64,000 nucleotides of DNA, taken from the NCBI GenBank assembly GCA_933228895.1, contig OW121856.1:114117163-114181162 (forward strand), written 5' to 3'. The notes beneath the pieces were generated by a model, which saw only the letters and a list, made by a program, of their open reading frames with translations, was not told the DNA's origin and did no database searches. Both the position numbers and the translations under genes were made by a program. Shown piece after piece: positions 11,172 through 23,399 of this stretch. The number at the start of each line of letters is the position of its first letter. Position 1 is the stretch's first letter. Source of the stretch: Platycnemis pennipes (lineage: Eukaryota; Arthropoda; Insecta; Odonata; Platycnemididae).

Positions 11172-13397
11172 CATCATCATCATCAAGGGTCAACAATCCT
11201 AAGATTGGTTTGACGCAGCCCTCCACTCGATTCTTCTCTCGGCCAACCTCTTCACACCAACGTAGTTCCTCTCTTTCACGTCCTTTACGACCTGCTCCAT
11301 GTAACTCATACGAGGCCTGCCTCTTCCATTTTTCCCGTTCACTTTTCCCTCGACGATTGTCTTCATCAGGCCATCGTGTCTTAAGATATGGCCGATTAGG
11401 TTGTCCCGTCTTCTTTTTATAGTTTTCAGTAGACTTCTCTTTTCTCCCACTCTTCTTAGGACTTCTTCATTTGTCACTCGGTCGATCCATTTTATCTTCA
11501 TCATTCGTCGATAGCACCATATTTCGAATGCTTCTACCCTTTTCTTCTCCGCTGCTGTCATCGTCCATGCCTCACTGCCATAAAGGAACATGCTCCAGAC
11601 ATACGTTTTAATGAATTGCTTCCTTACTTCCAAGCTTGTATTTCCAGCTGTTAGTAGATTCTTCTTTTGATAGAATGCCCTCTTTGCCTGGGCTATTCTA
11701 CTCACTATTTCTTTCTTGCTTCGTCCATCGTTGGTTACTCTGCTTCCCAGGTAACAGAACTCTTTCACCTCTTCCAGTTTCTGATTTCCTAGTTTAACGT
11801 TGGTTTTGGCCTCTTCTTTCTTGCTGCACACCAATATCTTAGTTTTCTTCTTATTGATCTTCAGCTGATGTCTGGTCATTGTCCTTTCCATGGTTGTTAG
11901 CATCTTATTCAGCTCCTTCTCTGTCTCTGCTATGAGAGCTATGTCATCAGCGAATCGTAGCATGCTGATTGTTTCTCCGTGGATGTTCACTCCAGAACAC
12001 TTCTCCTTGACTTCATTGATGGCTCTCTCAATGTAAACATTAAAAATTACGGGAGACAGTGCACAGCATTGTCTCACTCCTTTCCTTATTCTTGCTTCTT
12101 CACAGCTGGGTCCAGATTTAATCACAGCTACTTGGTTTTTATACAAACTGTGGATAATTCTTCGATCATTGTAGGAAACTCCAATTCCTTTCAGAATATC
12201 AAGCATTGAATTCCAATCCACGTTGTCGAAAGCCTTCTCTAAATCCACAAATGCAATGAAGGTCGGTTTGTTCTTCTCCATTCTCTTCTCTATAAGCAGC
12301 CTAAGGGCCAATATTGCTTCTCTTGTACCCTTAATTTTCCTGAATCCGAATTGATCTTCATCCAGGAACTCCTCTGCTTTTCGTTCTATTCTTCTGTAGA
12401 TGATCCTTGTCAATATCTTCGATGCGTGTGTCGTCAGGCTTATAGTCCTAAAATTTTCGCATTTCTCTGCTCTCTTCTTTTTGGGAATAGGAATGATGAT
12501 GTTTTTCTCGAAGTCCCTGGGTATTTCTCCTGTTGAGTACATGTCGCAGATGGCATTATAAAGTTGGGTCAATGTCCTTTCTCCTGCATTCCTTATCAGT
12601 TCTGCGGGTATATCATCAATTCCAGAAGCCTTATTCATCCGAAGGTCCCTTACTGCTGCGTCGAATTCCGATCTCAATATTGATGCTCCCATATCATCCT
12701 TCTCGACTTCGCTTTCCTCTTCAATCACTTTCGTGCTGAGGTCGTTCCCGTTGTATAACTCTTCGAGATATTCTTTCCATCTCTTCACTTTGTCTTCATT
12801 TTCAATCAAAAGTTCTCCATTCTTGTCCCTTATAGCATTGCATCTTGCGCTCCGTTCCTTGAAGTGGTTCCTCACTATCCTATAGGCAGCTTCCACCTTT
12901 CCAATGGTAAGGTTGTTTTGTACATCTTCGCACAGATTGTTCATCCACATTTCTCTAGCTTTCCTGGCTTTGCGACTTACTTCGTTCCTTATTCTTTTGT
13001 AGCAAAGCTGCCCTTCTTCAGTTTTCGCATTCTTGTACTTTCTTCTTTCTTCAATCAGCACTAGGACTTCTTCCGTGATCCATGGTTTCTTTTTAACAAC
13101 CTTTCTTCTTCCAAGAACTTCTTTTGCGGCTTTTTGTAGTCCACATTTAATGTTTTCCCAATGCTCTTCTACTGGTTTCTCAGTCAGGTCCTCTCCTATG
13201 TTGTTTTCTACTGCTTTTTGAAATTCCAGCTGATTTTGAGTCTCCTTTAGTTTTTCTACTTGCCAAATGTTCTTTACTGTTTTCTTCAATCTCTTGAATT
13301 TTAGATTTTTATACATCTTTTGATATGCCATTTTAAAAAACCATCCTATAAATATTAGCACCTTTGGAGGGCAGAAGAATGGTTGTTGTGGTAACAA
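11172..13397 (-). CDS. RTE-like LINE, uninterrupted reverse-transcriptase ORF
   Basis: A single minus-strand frame (11199-13397, 732 codons) encodes a LINE polypeptide. A basic N-terminal linker (KPWITEEVLVLIEERRKYKN) is followed by a reverse transcriptase with LRMNKASGIDDIPAELI, FRTISLTTHASKILTRI, DQFGFRK, motif A AFVDLEKAFDNVDW, RKGVRQCCALSPVIFNVYIE and catalytic MLRFADDIALIAE (about 11930-11970). The C-terminus is GRGRPRMSYMEQVVKDVKER. The 3' end carries a (GATGAT)n-type tail at 11167-11183, usual for RTE elements. The APE endonuclease is missing, so the copy is 5'-truncated. The natural frame probably enters at the MAYQKMYKN segment near 13330, and the first residues of the open frame look like flanking DNA. 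A related fragment lies at 3427-3990. Confidence 0.87.
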
Positions 13398-13429
13398 AAT
13401 GTAAACAATTACTTGTGCGATGTTTATTG

Positions 13430-14142
13430 CTCATGATAGAGCCGATGAAAGACTTCATGTGTAAGTAAGTTTGATGCTATTTGGTTTTTTCCCTTTCAGA
13501 AAGATTGAAATTCAAATGCTAAAAATGACAAATAAATATTAAATCAAGTGAAATAGTAAATCAATTAAATTAAGTGGCCTTCTTTGAGGCTTGATGTAGA
13601 CGAATGATATGGGGATTTTAAAGGTTTTCATGTTTCCGACGATAGACATTAGATGATGGAGTTGGTTGACTGTACAAACAACATCCATAACCCTGAATTA
13701 AAGGAAATGGAATTGGTAGATTTAGAGGACTGGATAGCTAGCGGCCACGATTCTCTTACCACAACATATTTTCACCGATGATGAAATCACTGAAATGGTA
13801 ATTCACAACCAAAAATCTGAGTGGGAATGAAGATGATGAGGCTGAAATCATTGAAGGAAGACTACAATTAATGATGATCTTTAAAGAATCATCCAGTCCG
13901 GTCGCCCGCGATGTAGTGATGAGCGGCCGTACAGACGACACCCACGCGTTGAGATCGTGCTGAATCAACATAACAAATTAAGCGCGACGGAAATATGTTG
14001 CGCGAAGCACGGCATAACAAATATCAAATTTTATCTACCCTTTTCTAATAATACTATTACACTTTTTAATGTACAGTAATATGAATAACACTATGCTTAG
14101 CTGCTGTGATTTTCACTCACTGCGCAACTTCGACACTTTTCA
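13430..14142 (+). pseudogene. pogo/Tigger-like transposon fragment
   Basis: The plus-strand segment ELKEMELVDLEDWIASGHDS (13696-13755) is followed in another frame by acidic sequence. It closely matches, in the opposite orientation, 51250-51620 inside the pogo-type element at 50854-52476. This is the acidic C-terminal tail typical of pogo/Tigger transposases. LINE insertions bound both sides (RTE ends at about 13397 and 14163), leaving no terminal repeats. Confidence 0.6.
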
Positions 14143-14180
14143 GAACCAGAGGAGATCCAGTGCTGGATCTCCTCTGGTTC
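14143..14180. repeat. Perfect 18-bp palindrome at a LINE junction
   Basis: GAACCAGAGGAGATCCAG (14143-14160) is perfectly inverted at 14163-14180 with a 2-base spacer. The right arm is the first sequence of the RTE endonuclease fragment that follows, so the palindrome sits exactly at the junction between two repeats. Confidence 0.9.
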
Positions 14181-15200
14181 CATTGCTAAATTTCCACTTC
14201 TGTCTTTGATGCACGTACTGCTTTCCAATTCTTGATTCCCGATAAAATTCTATCCTTTGAGTACAGACCGCCTATTCCTCCTTCTCTCTGGAGGCTCTCC
14301 ATCTCCTCGCATTGCTGACTCCACCACTTTTCTCTTGCTCTCTTTGTTTTTCTCCTAAGACTGTTGTCGATTTCCTTATAATGCCTTTTGCCTATCTCTG
14401 TATTTACATTTTTCCATTTCCCTCTTTCCTTGATCGTTTCCATCATTTCTGCTGTTACCCATGGTTTTTTGATCCTCCTAGTGTCTACTGTTCTTATTGT
14501 TTTCCCAGCTGCTTCTTTTATGCACGTCTGTATCCTTTCCCACCCTTCATCTATTGTTCCTCTTCCCTCCTTTTCCTCATGCGTCTATCCACAATCTCCT
14601 GATATTCCCTCCTCTTCCCTCCAATCAGTGCTCCTACGTTGCACTTCTTTTATTTACCTTCCTACTTTACCTTCACTTCCATCCCTCCCTTCCCCTACTA
14701 CAGTGTTCCAATCGCCCATAACTATTAGGTTCTTCCTGCCCTTTACTTTCCCGATTAATTCTTCCAACTGGTCATATAATTCGTCTACTTCCTCTTCTCT
14801 ATGTCCCCCTGTCGGCATGTAAACCTGTACTACGACTACATTCGCCGGCTTTGCTTTGATTTCGATGGCTAGTATTCTATCGCTTACCTGTTCCACATTC
14901 AATACCTTTTTTCCTAACGTTGCTTTCAATACCACTGCTACTCCCTGCTGGCTCTCTTCCCCTCCACTGTATATAACCCTGTACTTTTCACTCCAGAAGT
15001 CCCCCTGGTCTCTCCATCTTTTCGCGTAATCCCAACAATTCGATCCCTCCCCTCTCCACTTCACGCTTAATGTTTTCTAGTTTCCTGCCCTTAACATCGC
15101 CCTAACGTTCCATGTCCCGATCCTTAGCATTGTTTCTCTCCTCTCTGGTTGTCTTCTTTGCCGCCACTGCTGCTGCCGTCTTTCTTTTCATGAATGGATT
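14163..15200 (-). pseudogene. RTE LINE, APE endonuclease end
   Basis: On the minus strand the protein starts near 15128 with MLRIGTWNVRAML, the usual first residues of RTE/CfDP2-like endonucleases. It continues after a stop (TAG at 15076-15078) with WRDQGDFWSEKYRVIYSGGE, VSDRILAIEIKAKPANVVVV and IVMGDWNTVVGEGRDG (endonuclease active-site GDWN), ending near 14654. The linker KRHYKEIDNSLRRKTKRARE lies at 14330-14395 and the frame stops at 14186. The reverse transcriptase is absent: sequence ends at the palindrome (14143-14180). Internal stops and frameshifts make it a pseudogene. The 5' UTR may extend to about 15290. Confidence 0.82.
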
Positions 15201-15290
15201 TCATGTGATGACGACCGCAGAGTCGTTGTTTACCCTGCTGCTGGGCACGACACCCACCCCTCTAATTTGGTCCCGGGCCCCGTAGTTGCC

Positions 15291-17814
15291 AGGATTCAAT
15301 TCTATGTTGTTGAAAGGCAAATTTCCAGCAGAGGTTGTTTTTAAAAAAGAAAATTGTTGGCTCGTGTGCTGTGCTACTGTGGTCACAGGTAGAGGAAACC
15401 TTTTCCACCGTTCCCAACTGTGGGAATCAACCCCCTTCCTCTTGGATTCTCGATGCCCTCGACCCTTCGCCCTGATCCCTAAACAGCAGGCGGTCACTGG
15501 CCACAGTTCGTTTTGAACCATCATGTATAGTACTGTAAAGTTCCTAACTAATAACACAACGAAGGTAACATCATTCTCAGTGATGATGAGCTGATGAAAA
15601 TGGCTTTTTGATCGAAGTTGTATGATAAATATTATCGTAATTACAGTGCAACATCTTTAACACGAGACCTCACGGTGCCCAAGAAAACCCTCGCCTTAGT
15701 GAAGTATCATCTTACCGAGGTTGGTGTAAATAATCGTCATGAAACCTATTGTCAACCATTTTCTAGGAATCAGGTTGGTGTGGTAGCAGAAGTATTTCCA
15801 TCCGGAGAGTCTGAGCACAAATCCCGAAAAAAGTGGAAAGTTTTTGCAGTAATTCATGTCCCTACTTAATTTACCAACTAACCATTAGATCAAAAAGCAC
15901 CGTACCTGCTCCAAAAAATGCAAAATGCCTCGAATTGCCGACCATTTTCCCAAATGCACAACTGACCAAGCTACTCTTTTCTAATGCTTGTTCCATTTTC
16001 GAATGTTCATTCCATAATTTTGATTAGTTTCGCCAAAAATTTAAACCATAACTGATAAATCAAAAATCGCCTTTATTACTAGCCTTTATGCTTTCCCTTG
16101 GTTGGTCTTAATTTTTATGATCAGTATATTCACGTTCTTCGCAATATTTCACGGAAGCCATTTGGATTGATGTATTGTATTTGTTTCAGCATAAAAAAGA
16201 TACCGTGGAAGGGATCCTGTCTTGGAGGGTGTTTTCTTCCATCTGATGTAGTGTCCACATTGAAAAAACAATCTGCTTTACCATGTGTTACAATTTTATT
16301 GAAATAGTGGTTGTATCACAATAAGTTCTTTTTAAAGATTTCGTTAGGTCCTCGATGTACATACAGTAATTTTGTCAGGTGCATATGCACAACGGTAGTA
16401 AGATACAAAGGACTGAGAAAATGGGTCTAATGAAGAGCCCTCCTATACCAACAAATTTCTTAAGTATTAATTCATACAATTGCTTAATAATGGCAGCAAA
16501 ACATAGAAAGGAATATAGACGCATTGAAAGTCAATAAACTAAGAGCGCTACTCCTTTGGCACTGCGTTCATAACATTACATCAAGCAGTTACAAGTATAG
16601 GTAACAAATAATAATTTGGTAATTTCAATAATCTTGTAAATTATAAAATTAACTCATGAAAATGTTCAACATTGATAAATATAGAGTGAAAGAAAATATG
16701 AAAACAAACTTAGGAGAGACAATTGAGTGGTTTGCCATTTTTCCCTTCTGACACTTAAGTGTTTTGCATTTTTGGTTGTCTATCTTGGAAATGCTCTCAA
16801 CTCACGGATGTGCGAGTGTTGCTCTCGAAACAAAAGAAGATCAAATATGTATTCGTAACTGCTAATACTGCAGTATTTCTACCAATAGTAACAATAAATT
16901 AATCGGATGGTGATTAATAACGTGCAGTTGATACGCAACAATTCATATTAATGGCATTGCTAACAGATTGCAAGCTATGGCAGAGGTTGGCCACTTTTGG
17001 TGTTTATGTGCCGCTGACGGGAACTCTCTCAATGGCGGGGGCCAACACTAAAAGGGTCTTGTGAAAACCGTATTTTGTTCCGTGGCAATTGACAGGGTCA
17101 ATTTACGGTGTCAATCTCTCGTAATGGTGGGGGTCTCACAATAGGCCGTACTCGTACTACCGTGGTTCCACTGTACGTAAATACTCGCAAAACGGGCAAC
17201 GTCACGCTTCTAGAGAGAAATGAACTACGTGGAAGTAAGGTTCATGAAAATATAATTTCTATTGTAAAAATTAAGCCACCAACTGTTGCTTTTCTTTGAA
17301 TTGCTAAAAGTTTAATGATTGGATAAGCGATTGCAGAATGATCTTATCGCTGTAGGTTTAAAGCTTTTTCTGATTTTTCTTCCCTTTTACATATGAATGC
17401 TCTCTTCACACATAAGTGGAATGAATACGTTGATCCACAGCATTTTGAACCCCTAAAGAATATTAATAGAATTCACCCCATTAGACACAATGTTAGAACA
17501 GTAACTCAATGGTGGAAGGTATTTTTCGTACTAATCCTGAAGCGGATATGATTTGTGTAAATTATCTTTATAATGAGGATGACTATAACATTCTGCGATT
17601 AACTTTATGGTTTTTGGCAATGAGTTGGTGGAGTATGCTGAAGTACCGTTTATATGTTCCTCTATTTGCATTCTTCAAGATTTGTCTCTATGGAATGCAT
17701 ATAACAGCACATAACTTAAAATCTATCCAACAAATAGTTACCTTCCTGGATACCCATATCTTTTGCTGTTGCATTTATGGTTGCTGATAACTAGATATCC
17801 GTGAAATTCGCGAG
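15291..17814. other. No gene recognised
   Basis: Mostly AT-rich DNA with short non-significant frames. No ankyrin-repeat exon of the downstream host gene could be found here. No terminal repeats or RNA genes were recognised. Confidence 0.45.
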
Positions 17815-18086
17815 ACGCAATATCGCGAAATATCGCGAAATCGGGAAATAAAACGAAATTTCGCCTTTTTCGCGATTTTTACGTGAATTAGCGAAAAAAT
17901 CACATGTTAAGAGTCATAATCGATTAAAGTCTAAGCCTTCATTGTTTAACGCGAAATAACCCGAAATATCGCAAAATCGGGAAATAAAACGAAATTTCCT
18001 CTTTTTTGCGATTTTTACGTGAATTAGCGAAAAAATCACATGTAAAGAGTCATAATCGATTAAAGTCTAAGCCTTCATTGTTTAAC
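17815..18086. repeat. 136-bp tandem duplication (two copies)
   Basis: 17815-17950 and 17951-18086 are near-identical direct copies, offset 136 bases (for example GAGTCATAATCGATTAAAGT at 17911 and 18047). Each copy is rich in GCGAAA/TTTCGC motifs in both orientations and could fold on itself. Differences are a few substitutions, suggesting a recent duplication. Confidence 0.85.
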
Positions 18087-19210
18087 GCTGATGACGTTCA
18101 TTCGCTCTATCTCGTTACGATTCAAAGGTCAATTGGCTTGTTTTGTTTCCTGCATATCGCATTCGCGTAATATCGCGCACTGTAGTGATGTCTATGCCGG
18201 AATTTGCCGTTAAATTAATCACCGCCTCTCTCTTCGATTCACATTTATCAATCCTGAAATTCTCGGAAATATCTAGAATGATGCGCTTTCTCTCCTGAAG
18301 AATTAGATTTTCTGAACCAATAATGTGCTGAACACGGCAGCGGAAGATCGGAAATATAAGCTCACGCGCACAAGTCAATGCCGATCAGTAATTCCGGTGA
18401 CTCACCGCGACGCAGTAGACAGCGTAATTGGATAACTTGTTGCAGGAAAACCTTTAGTGTGGGCCTAATGTAACAATTTTGTAGACTTAAACACGGCCGC
18501 TGGCTGGGAACGAAAGCGCTAGCAGTTGAGGGAAGTAACAGAAAGGATAGGAGGAGAGAGGGTGCTACTTATTAGCAGACGGATCGTCGGATATTCGGCG
18601 CCCCACTGAGCTTCAATGCAAAAAAAAATCATTTCGACACACCCCCAGTTCATGTTTCCTTGTTTCCGATTGTGTTTAGTTATGCGTGCTTCTTTCATTG
18701 CCTTTCTTGTTATGTAAAATGCTTAATAAAAGTATAAGCATTCACAAAATGTGTACCAAAAATAATAAAACTCCTAGAAATGGGCAAAAATTGTAAGATT
18801 ATAATAACACCCAAGATTTTTTATAACACCGAAATCACATAGTTTTAAAACGAATTTTAGCAAAAAATAAAACCACTTTCACGGACCTCTACTGATAACC
18901 TTTTACTCATATTTCGTGTAAGCGCTTGTTCTATTTAGCACAATTATTATTTACGAATCAAAAATCCTGAATGATATCTCTACACTTCGGTTGTTCAGAT
19001 GAAGGGAGGAAATACTCTCCAATGAAGAGATATTTGTAATTCTTGGGAAGTAATTTTGAAGTGCTTCTGGGTTGAAAGTCTGCTATAAATTGTTGGCATT
19101 GTTTGACAGTGGAAGTTTCACTGATTTCAAATAATACTCCTGTTTTCATGTACCTCTAGTTACTAAATGGTGGAAAGTATAAGAGGAAATAAACTTTATG
19201 TATTTTGCAG
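18087..19210. other. No gene recognised; upstream intron of the ANKRD13C-like gene
   Basis: The stretch lies directly upstream of the first visible ANKRD13C-like exon and ends with a polypyrimidine/AG acceptor (TATTTTGCAG at 19201-19210). A GC-richer block at 18100-18450 has an 87-residue minus frame of unknown origin. Confidence 0.5.
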
Positions 19211-19342
19211 TCACATCCCTGTTGCGCAAGCTCAAGCAGCAGAGTAGAGACCAAATGGAGGGAAGGAGGCCCAACCTTGTTAAGGCGTTGCGTCGAATTG
19301 GAGATTTTTACATGGAACTCAAATGGGATTTTCAGAGCTGGG
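19211..19342 (+). CDS. ANKRD13C: ANKRD13C-like exon: end of ankyrin region
   Basis: The 132-bp exon lies between acceptor TTTTGCAG and donor GGTAAGC. It starts after the first base of a codon (phase 1) and ends after the first base of the next split codon. Encoded: VTSLLRKLKQQSR, then LVKALRRIGDFYMELKWDFQ and SW, matching the region of ANKRD13C that links the ankyrin repeats to the GPCR-chaperone domain. ANKRD13C is an ER-associated protein reported to act in biogenesis of some G-protein-coupled receptors. Its phase fits the next exon exactly (G|TG). The exons coding for the ankyrin repeats were not found in the 19 kb upstream and should lie to the left. Paralogue choice (C rather than A, B or D) is from recognition of the sequence. 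Confidence 0.85.
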
Positions 19343-22300
19343 GTAAGCACACTCAAGGCTTCTTCCTCTCTGGCCCACCAACACAACGATGATGGAACAT
19401 GTGTATTGGCTCAATGACCCTCACCTTAACATGGGCTGGCTATGAAGCCAAAAAAAGGTCAATTTTAAATAGATTCTTTCCCTACATCTTCATATCTAAT
19501 TACTGTGAATTTGCATCTCCAGAACTTTTAAATTTTGGTCTTGTTTACTGCATTAGCTGTTTCCTTCATGCTGTACATGTTTGTTTTTGACGTCTGACTT
19601 CCCTTTCCTCCTTCACTCTGTGTTCTCTTCGGTTGTCCTCTTCCCCTTCTTGCTTCCCAATTCCATTTTTCAAGGGCCATCATTCCCCCAGGAAAAGGTG
19701 GCAAATTCAGAAAAGAGTGTACCATTCTATCACAAATGAAATTGTACCCTACAGCTTGGAAGTATGGTGAATTAGGGAAAAGATGGAGAAATAATAATAA
19801 AAGGTCTTTATTGAGGTGAGATAGAGAAAAAACTGTCGCTTCTGCCATCTACCCCTTGCCATCTAATCACTAAGATCATCCTGGGATGGATGCAATGAGA
19901 ATAAGTTGCAGAGTTTTGAGATTGTAGCATGTAATGCAAATGAAGTAATCAGAGAAAGAGTGAAGATGCTAGACCATTTCATGTACAGGATGGAAGGAAG
20001 AGGACAGAGTCTTGTATGGACTTGTAACAAGGATGAGCGGGGAACGATGGCTAGCACCAGTAACCTGTTTTCATCTTCTCTCCTTAGCAGCCCAGTGCAA
20101 CTCCCCTATCCCAGCCATGCAAACCAGTGTCGCCGTTACTGTCGCCCTGCGAGAGTTTCACTGCGTAGGTGGCAGCACTAACGCTCGCCCTTGCTCCCTT
20201 AGTAGTTTATATGGGTGAGATAGATGGAAGAGGTTTTCAATGGATGTTTTCGCTTTAAAATATAGAATCAAGCTCTGAAGCATTATGTGGATACAATTTT
20301 CTATATCTGTTCTGTGACAGGAATGCGTGGAAAACTAAGTGACGACGTCCGAATTTCTCCTCAACAGTCTTAACATATATCGTCTGCTAGGCCTTCAGTC
20401 GATTAAGCAGCGATAAAGTTGAAGTGAAAAACACACGGAATACAAAAACGAAAAAATTCTCCCGTGAAGTTGCAATTTAATGTTAACATTTATGAAGCTT
20501 TTCTTTCTAGATTGTCATTGTTGTGATTGTCCACTTCTTCTTCAGCAAAGTGCCCTTGTAACACCTTTTTAAGACTGTACTTTCCCATTAGTAGCTGTTC
20601 AAAAGCACCCTTCATAAAAACGAAACCGCTTTTTGGGACCACATTTGTTGTATGTATGCATTTTCCTGATCCAAGCCTTCTTCTCTCCGGCGCACATTGT
20701 CAACAAAACAGCCTCTTCAATCAGAAGGTGGAATTTATTACTTCTCTCTCCATTTTTACCCTATTTAGCAAATCCCACATAAGCAATTGCTTGATCAAAT
20801 TTTCTGACAATTTCCAATTCCCCGCTGTTCTCTAGTAGGTTTGGGATTACGGGTGCGTCGACGACTAAGGTCATTAGCACCACGTGCAATCCAATTGCAT
20901 CATAATATTTTTTCCCCAATTTAATATGGATGTTCTCTTGAGTATCATATAAGACATGAATCCCTTTCAAGTTAAAAAGTGAAAGCTAATGCCGTAAATG
21001 GCATAGTTAAGGCACAAACTCTTATCAATCCAGAAAAGCCTTGTTAATGAAGGCTGATGCACACAATTTTCAACAAAAGGTATAGTTGTTTATGCGACTG
21101 TGGTGAAGTTATATGTCATGCCTTGGTTAGGTTCACATGCGATTAAACAAAATAGGTTATACGATTTTCAAGCATTTAATGGAATCCGAGCTAAAGTTTT
21201 AAATATTAAGCATTGAATAATTTTAATGCCAGTAACTAATTACGTCCTAACAAGAAGACTGATCGATTTTTAGCTTACCAACTGCTATAAAACAACACTA
21301 ATGGTACGAACCACAGGTATCCCTTGTTAGAAATCATTAGGAATACGCCGCCAATATATAAAATCCTTATGAAAAGGGCTTTAAATAACGAACTGGAACG
21401 TGTACGGCGAAGATCGGCAAGATTTGTATAGGGACGGTACGATAACTATATTAGCGTAACCAGTCTGTTAAATGAATTAAAATAGAAGTTATTTTAATTG
21501 GGACCGTAGGATGAATTATAGACTTTAATAAATTCCAAGACATAATTTTCACTGATTACGTTAAAAATATTTTGCGAACTCCAACTTACTATGGTAGACT
21601 GGACCATTGTCATAAAATTAGAGAAATTGATTGCCGAACTGTCAGATTCTAAATGTCCTTATTTCTTTGTACAATTTGGGATATGAATAGGTGTAAACAT
21701 TATTTCCAATTTTATAAATACAAGTACTGATACCATAGGTAGTTGCATGTTGGAATGAGAAATTTAAGGTATTACAACTAAAAGCACGTTTGTGCAGGGT
21801 ATTATGTAGATCTATATGTATCACTTTTCCATTACGGTCGTTTAGCAGCTCCTTCCATGTGATTTCTTCCGGCGAAAAATGTTTCTGGCGGACCCTTTGC
21901 TCAGGATTGGTAGCAAAATCTCTCCTAAGAATGGCATTTGCCCATTTTCTCAAAATTACCAGTTTCTTGGGCACAAAAAAATTGGACCATCTCCGGGTTA
22001 CTATCTTAAACCGAAGGTCCTGGTTCAATACAACGATGGCCCTTATATACAATCTTCGCGAAATAATTCCGTGAGTACTTTAAATAAAATGAGTACTACA
22101 AAGCTGATTCTGACAATATTATAAAAAACACAGAAAGCATATGTGTCCTCACCATGCAACGACAAAGTATTTTAGGGCGAGCTACAGTGCTGCCATCTAC
22201 ACTCGGACAGCTTCTTCTCGGCGACAATAGCGGCGACTAGGATAGCGAGAAGTGTCCAGTCCTGACTATTCTAAGTCCGTGCTCCTTAGTGTTTAACTTT

Positions 22301-22625
22301 CAGAGCTTCACAGTGCACTAATGCCTATGCATCAAAATCTTAATCTTTTCTTGGCACCTTCACTCCCCATTGTCTCACAATTTTTATTTGCAAATGTCTT
22401 GCTTGCAGAACGAAATAAGAGAGATTATCTATCTGTGGTAGGTCCAAGATGTTTTCATTGCATAGTGCCACAAGTAGGGTGCAACGCTCCTTTGCTTAAG
22501 AAGGCACTTCCTTCCTCTCGTTAATGGCCCTCAGCTTTCTCTCTCTTTGGCAGCTGACGGTGTGTTGGGGGTCAAATGGGGCTCATGTGGGAGTGTTGAT
22601 TGATTGACGCTTGTTGTCTTGCCAG
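19343..22625 (+). other. Intron of the ANKRD13C-like gene (3.3 kb)
   Basis: GTAAGC donor at 19343 and CTTGCCAG acceptor ending at 22625. It contains the CR1 fragment at 21350-21655 and otherwise AT-rich DNA without recognised genes. Confidence 0.75.
21350..21655 (+). pseudogene. CR1-like LINE, short 3' coding fragment
   Basis: Decayed plus-strand sequence encodes ELERVRRRSARFV (21394-21432) and, in shifted frames, the terminal block seen in copies A and B (KIREIDC...; about 21540-21650). Several stops and frame changes show it is older than copies A and B. Confidence 0.65.
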
Positions 22626-22837
22626 TGCCATTCCTGTCGCGCATCCTGCCGTCGGACGTGTGCCGCATCTCCAAGCGTGGGGCATCCATACGTGTTGACA
22701 CAACGCTGGTGGACTTCACAGACATGCGTTGGGAGCAGGGAGATGTGTCCTTCCTCTTTGATGGAGACTGCAAGCCCGCACAGGCGCTCACCGTGCTCGA
22801 CAACAAAGCCTGCCTCTACCAGAGGGTGCGCCACGAG
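22626..22837 (+). CDS. ANKRD13C: ANKRD13C-like exon: start of GPCR-chaperone domain
   Basis: The 212-bp exon has acceptor TTGTTGTCTTGCCAG ending at 22625 and donor GAG|GTACGC at 22838. Two bases complete the split Val codon and 70 codons follow, ending in phase 0. It encodes FLSRILPSDVCRISKRG, IRVDTTLVDFTDMRWEQGDV and LDNKACLYQRVRHE, the conserved opening of the GPCR-chaperone domain of ANKRD13 proteins. No stop or frameshift is present and base composition is GC-richer than the surroundings, as expected for a maintained host exon. The following exon is at 62875. Confidence 0.9.
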
Positions 22838-23263
22838 GTACGCTGAAATGTACTATAGTGTGCTTTGTACAGGATGACAGTTGTCGGCAAGGACTCCAAT
22901 ATTGCTTGTCTGCCATTTTATTATTTTTATTTATGCTTCCTGTGTTAATATTGGTACGAGCTGTTGCGATAAATGACAAGATAAATGTAGCAAAATTTCC
23001 ACAAGAAAAAATCCACCTTGAACAGGACTTAAAACCCGGAACTCCGTGATTTCTGGCCAGGTACTCTGCCAAGGTCTTCGTGGCTATTTGGTAATCGATG
23101 GCTTTGTAAGCCCCTTAGAGTTGGCCTCGTGGAAAGGTGTCACTGTGCCTGTCCCATTGTGCCGCAGAATCCACTCGAGGGGTTCTGCTCCAGAGAGTGC
23201 ATTTTCAGCCAAGGGGGACTGCAGTGAGGTATTTGCAGAGGGCTAGTTCGCAATCCTTGAAGG
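22838..23263. other. Intron sequence without recognised feature
   Basis: No element or gene was recognised in this intron start. A short block at 23030-23110 is moderately GC-rich but has no clear tRNA-like boxes. Confidence 0.4.
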
Positions 23264-23340
23264 CAGGGGCGTAGCGAGGAGGTCCACCAACCCAGGCCCC
23301 GATTTCAGCATAGGCCCCCAAATTCTAGTTTCTCCCCTAT
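23264..23340. mobile_element. Possible hAT-type left terminus
   Basis: CAGGGGCGTAGCGAGGAGG matches the style of hAT terminal repeats common in animals (CAGGGGCGTAGC...). The other end was not found; the LINE RNase H fragment follows directly. Confidence 0.35.
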
Positions 23341-23399
23341 ATACCAGACCCAAACTCATACTTCTGCTTCCCGGAGAGGGAACAGTGGGCTAGAGGAAG

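Noticed and set aside
15291..19200. Upstream ankyrin-repeat exons of the ANKRD13C-like gene
   Set aside because: No ankyrin consensus with splice sites was found, so these exons are assumed to lie outside the window.
22583..22834. Minus-strand and alternative-frame open readings over the ANKRD13C-like exon
   Set aside because: They are shadows of the GC-rich conserved exon. Only the + frame matches a protein family and splice phases.
23264..23340. Complete hAT element at this site
   Set aside because: Only a left-end-like string is present; no inverted partner or 8-bp duplication was found.
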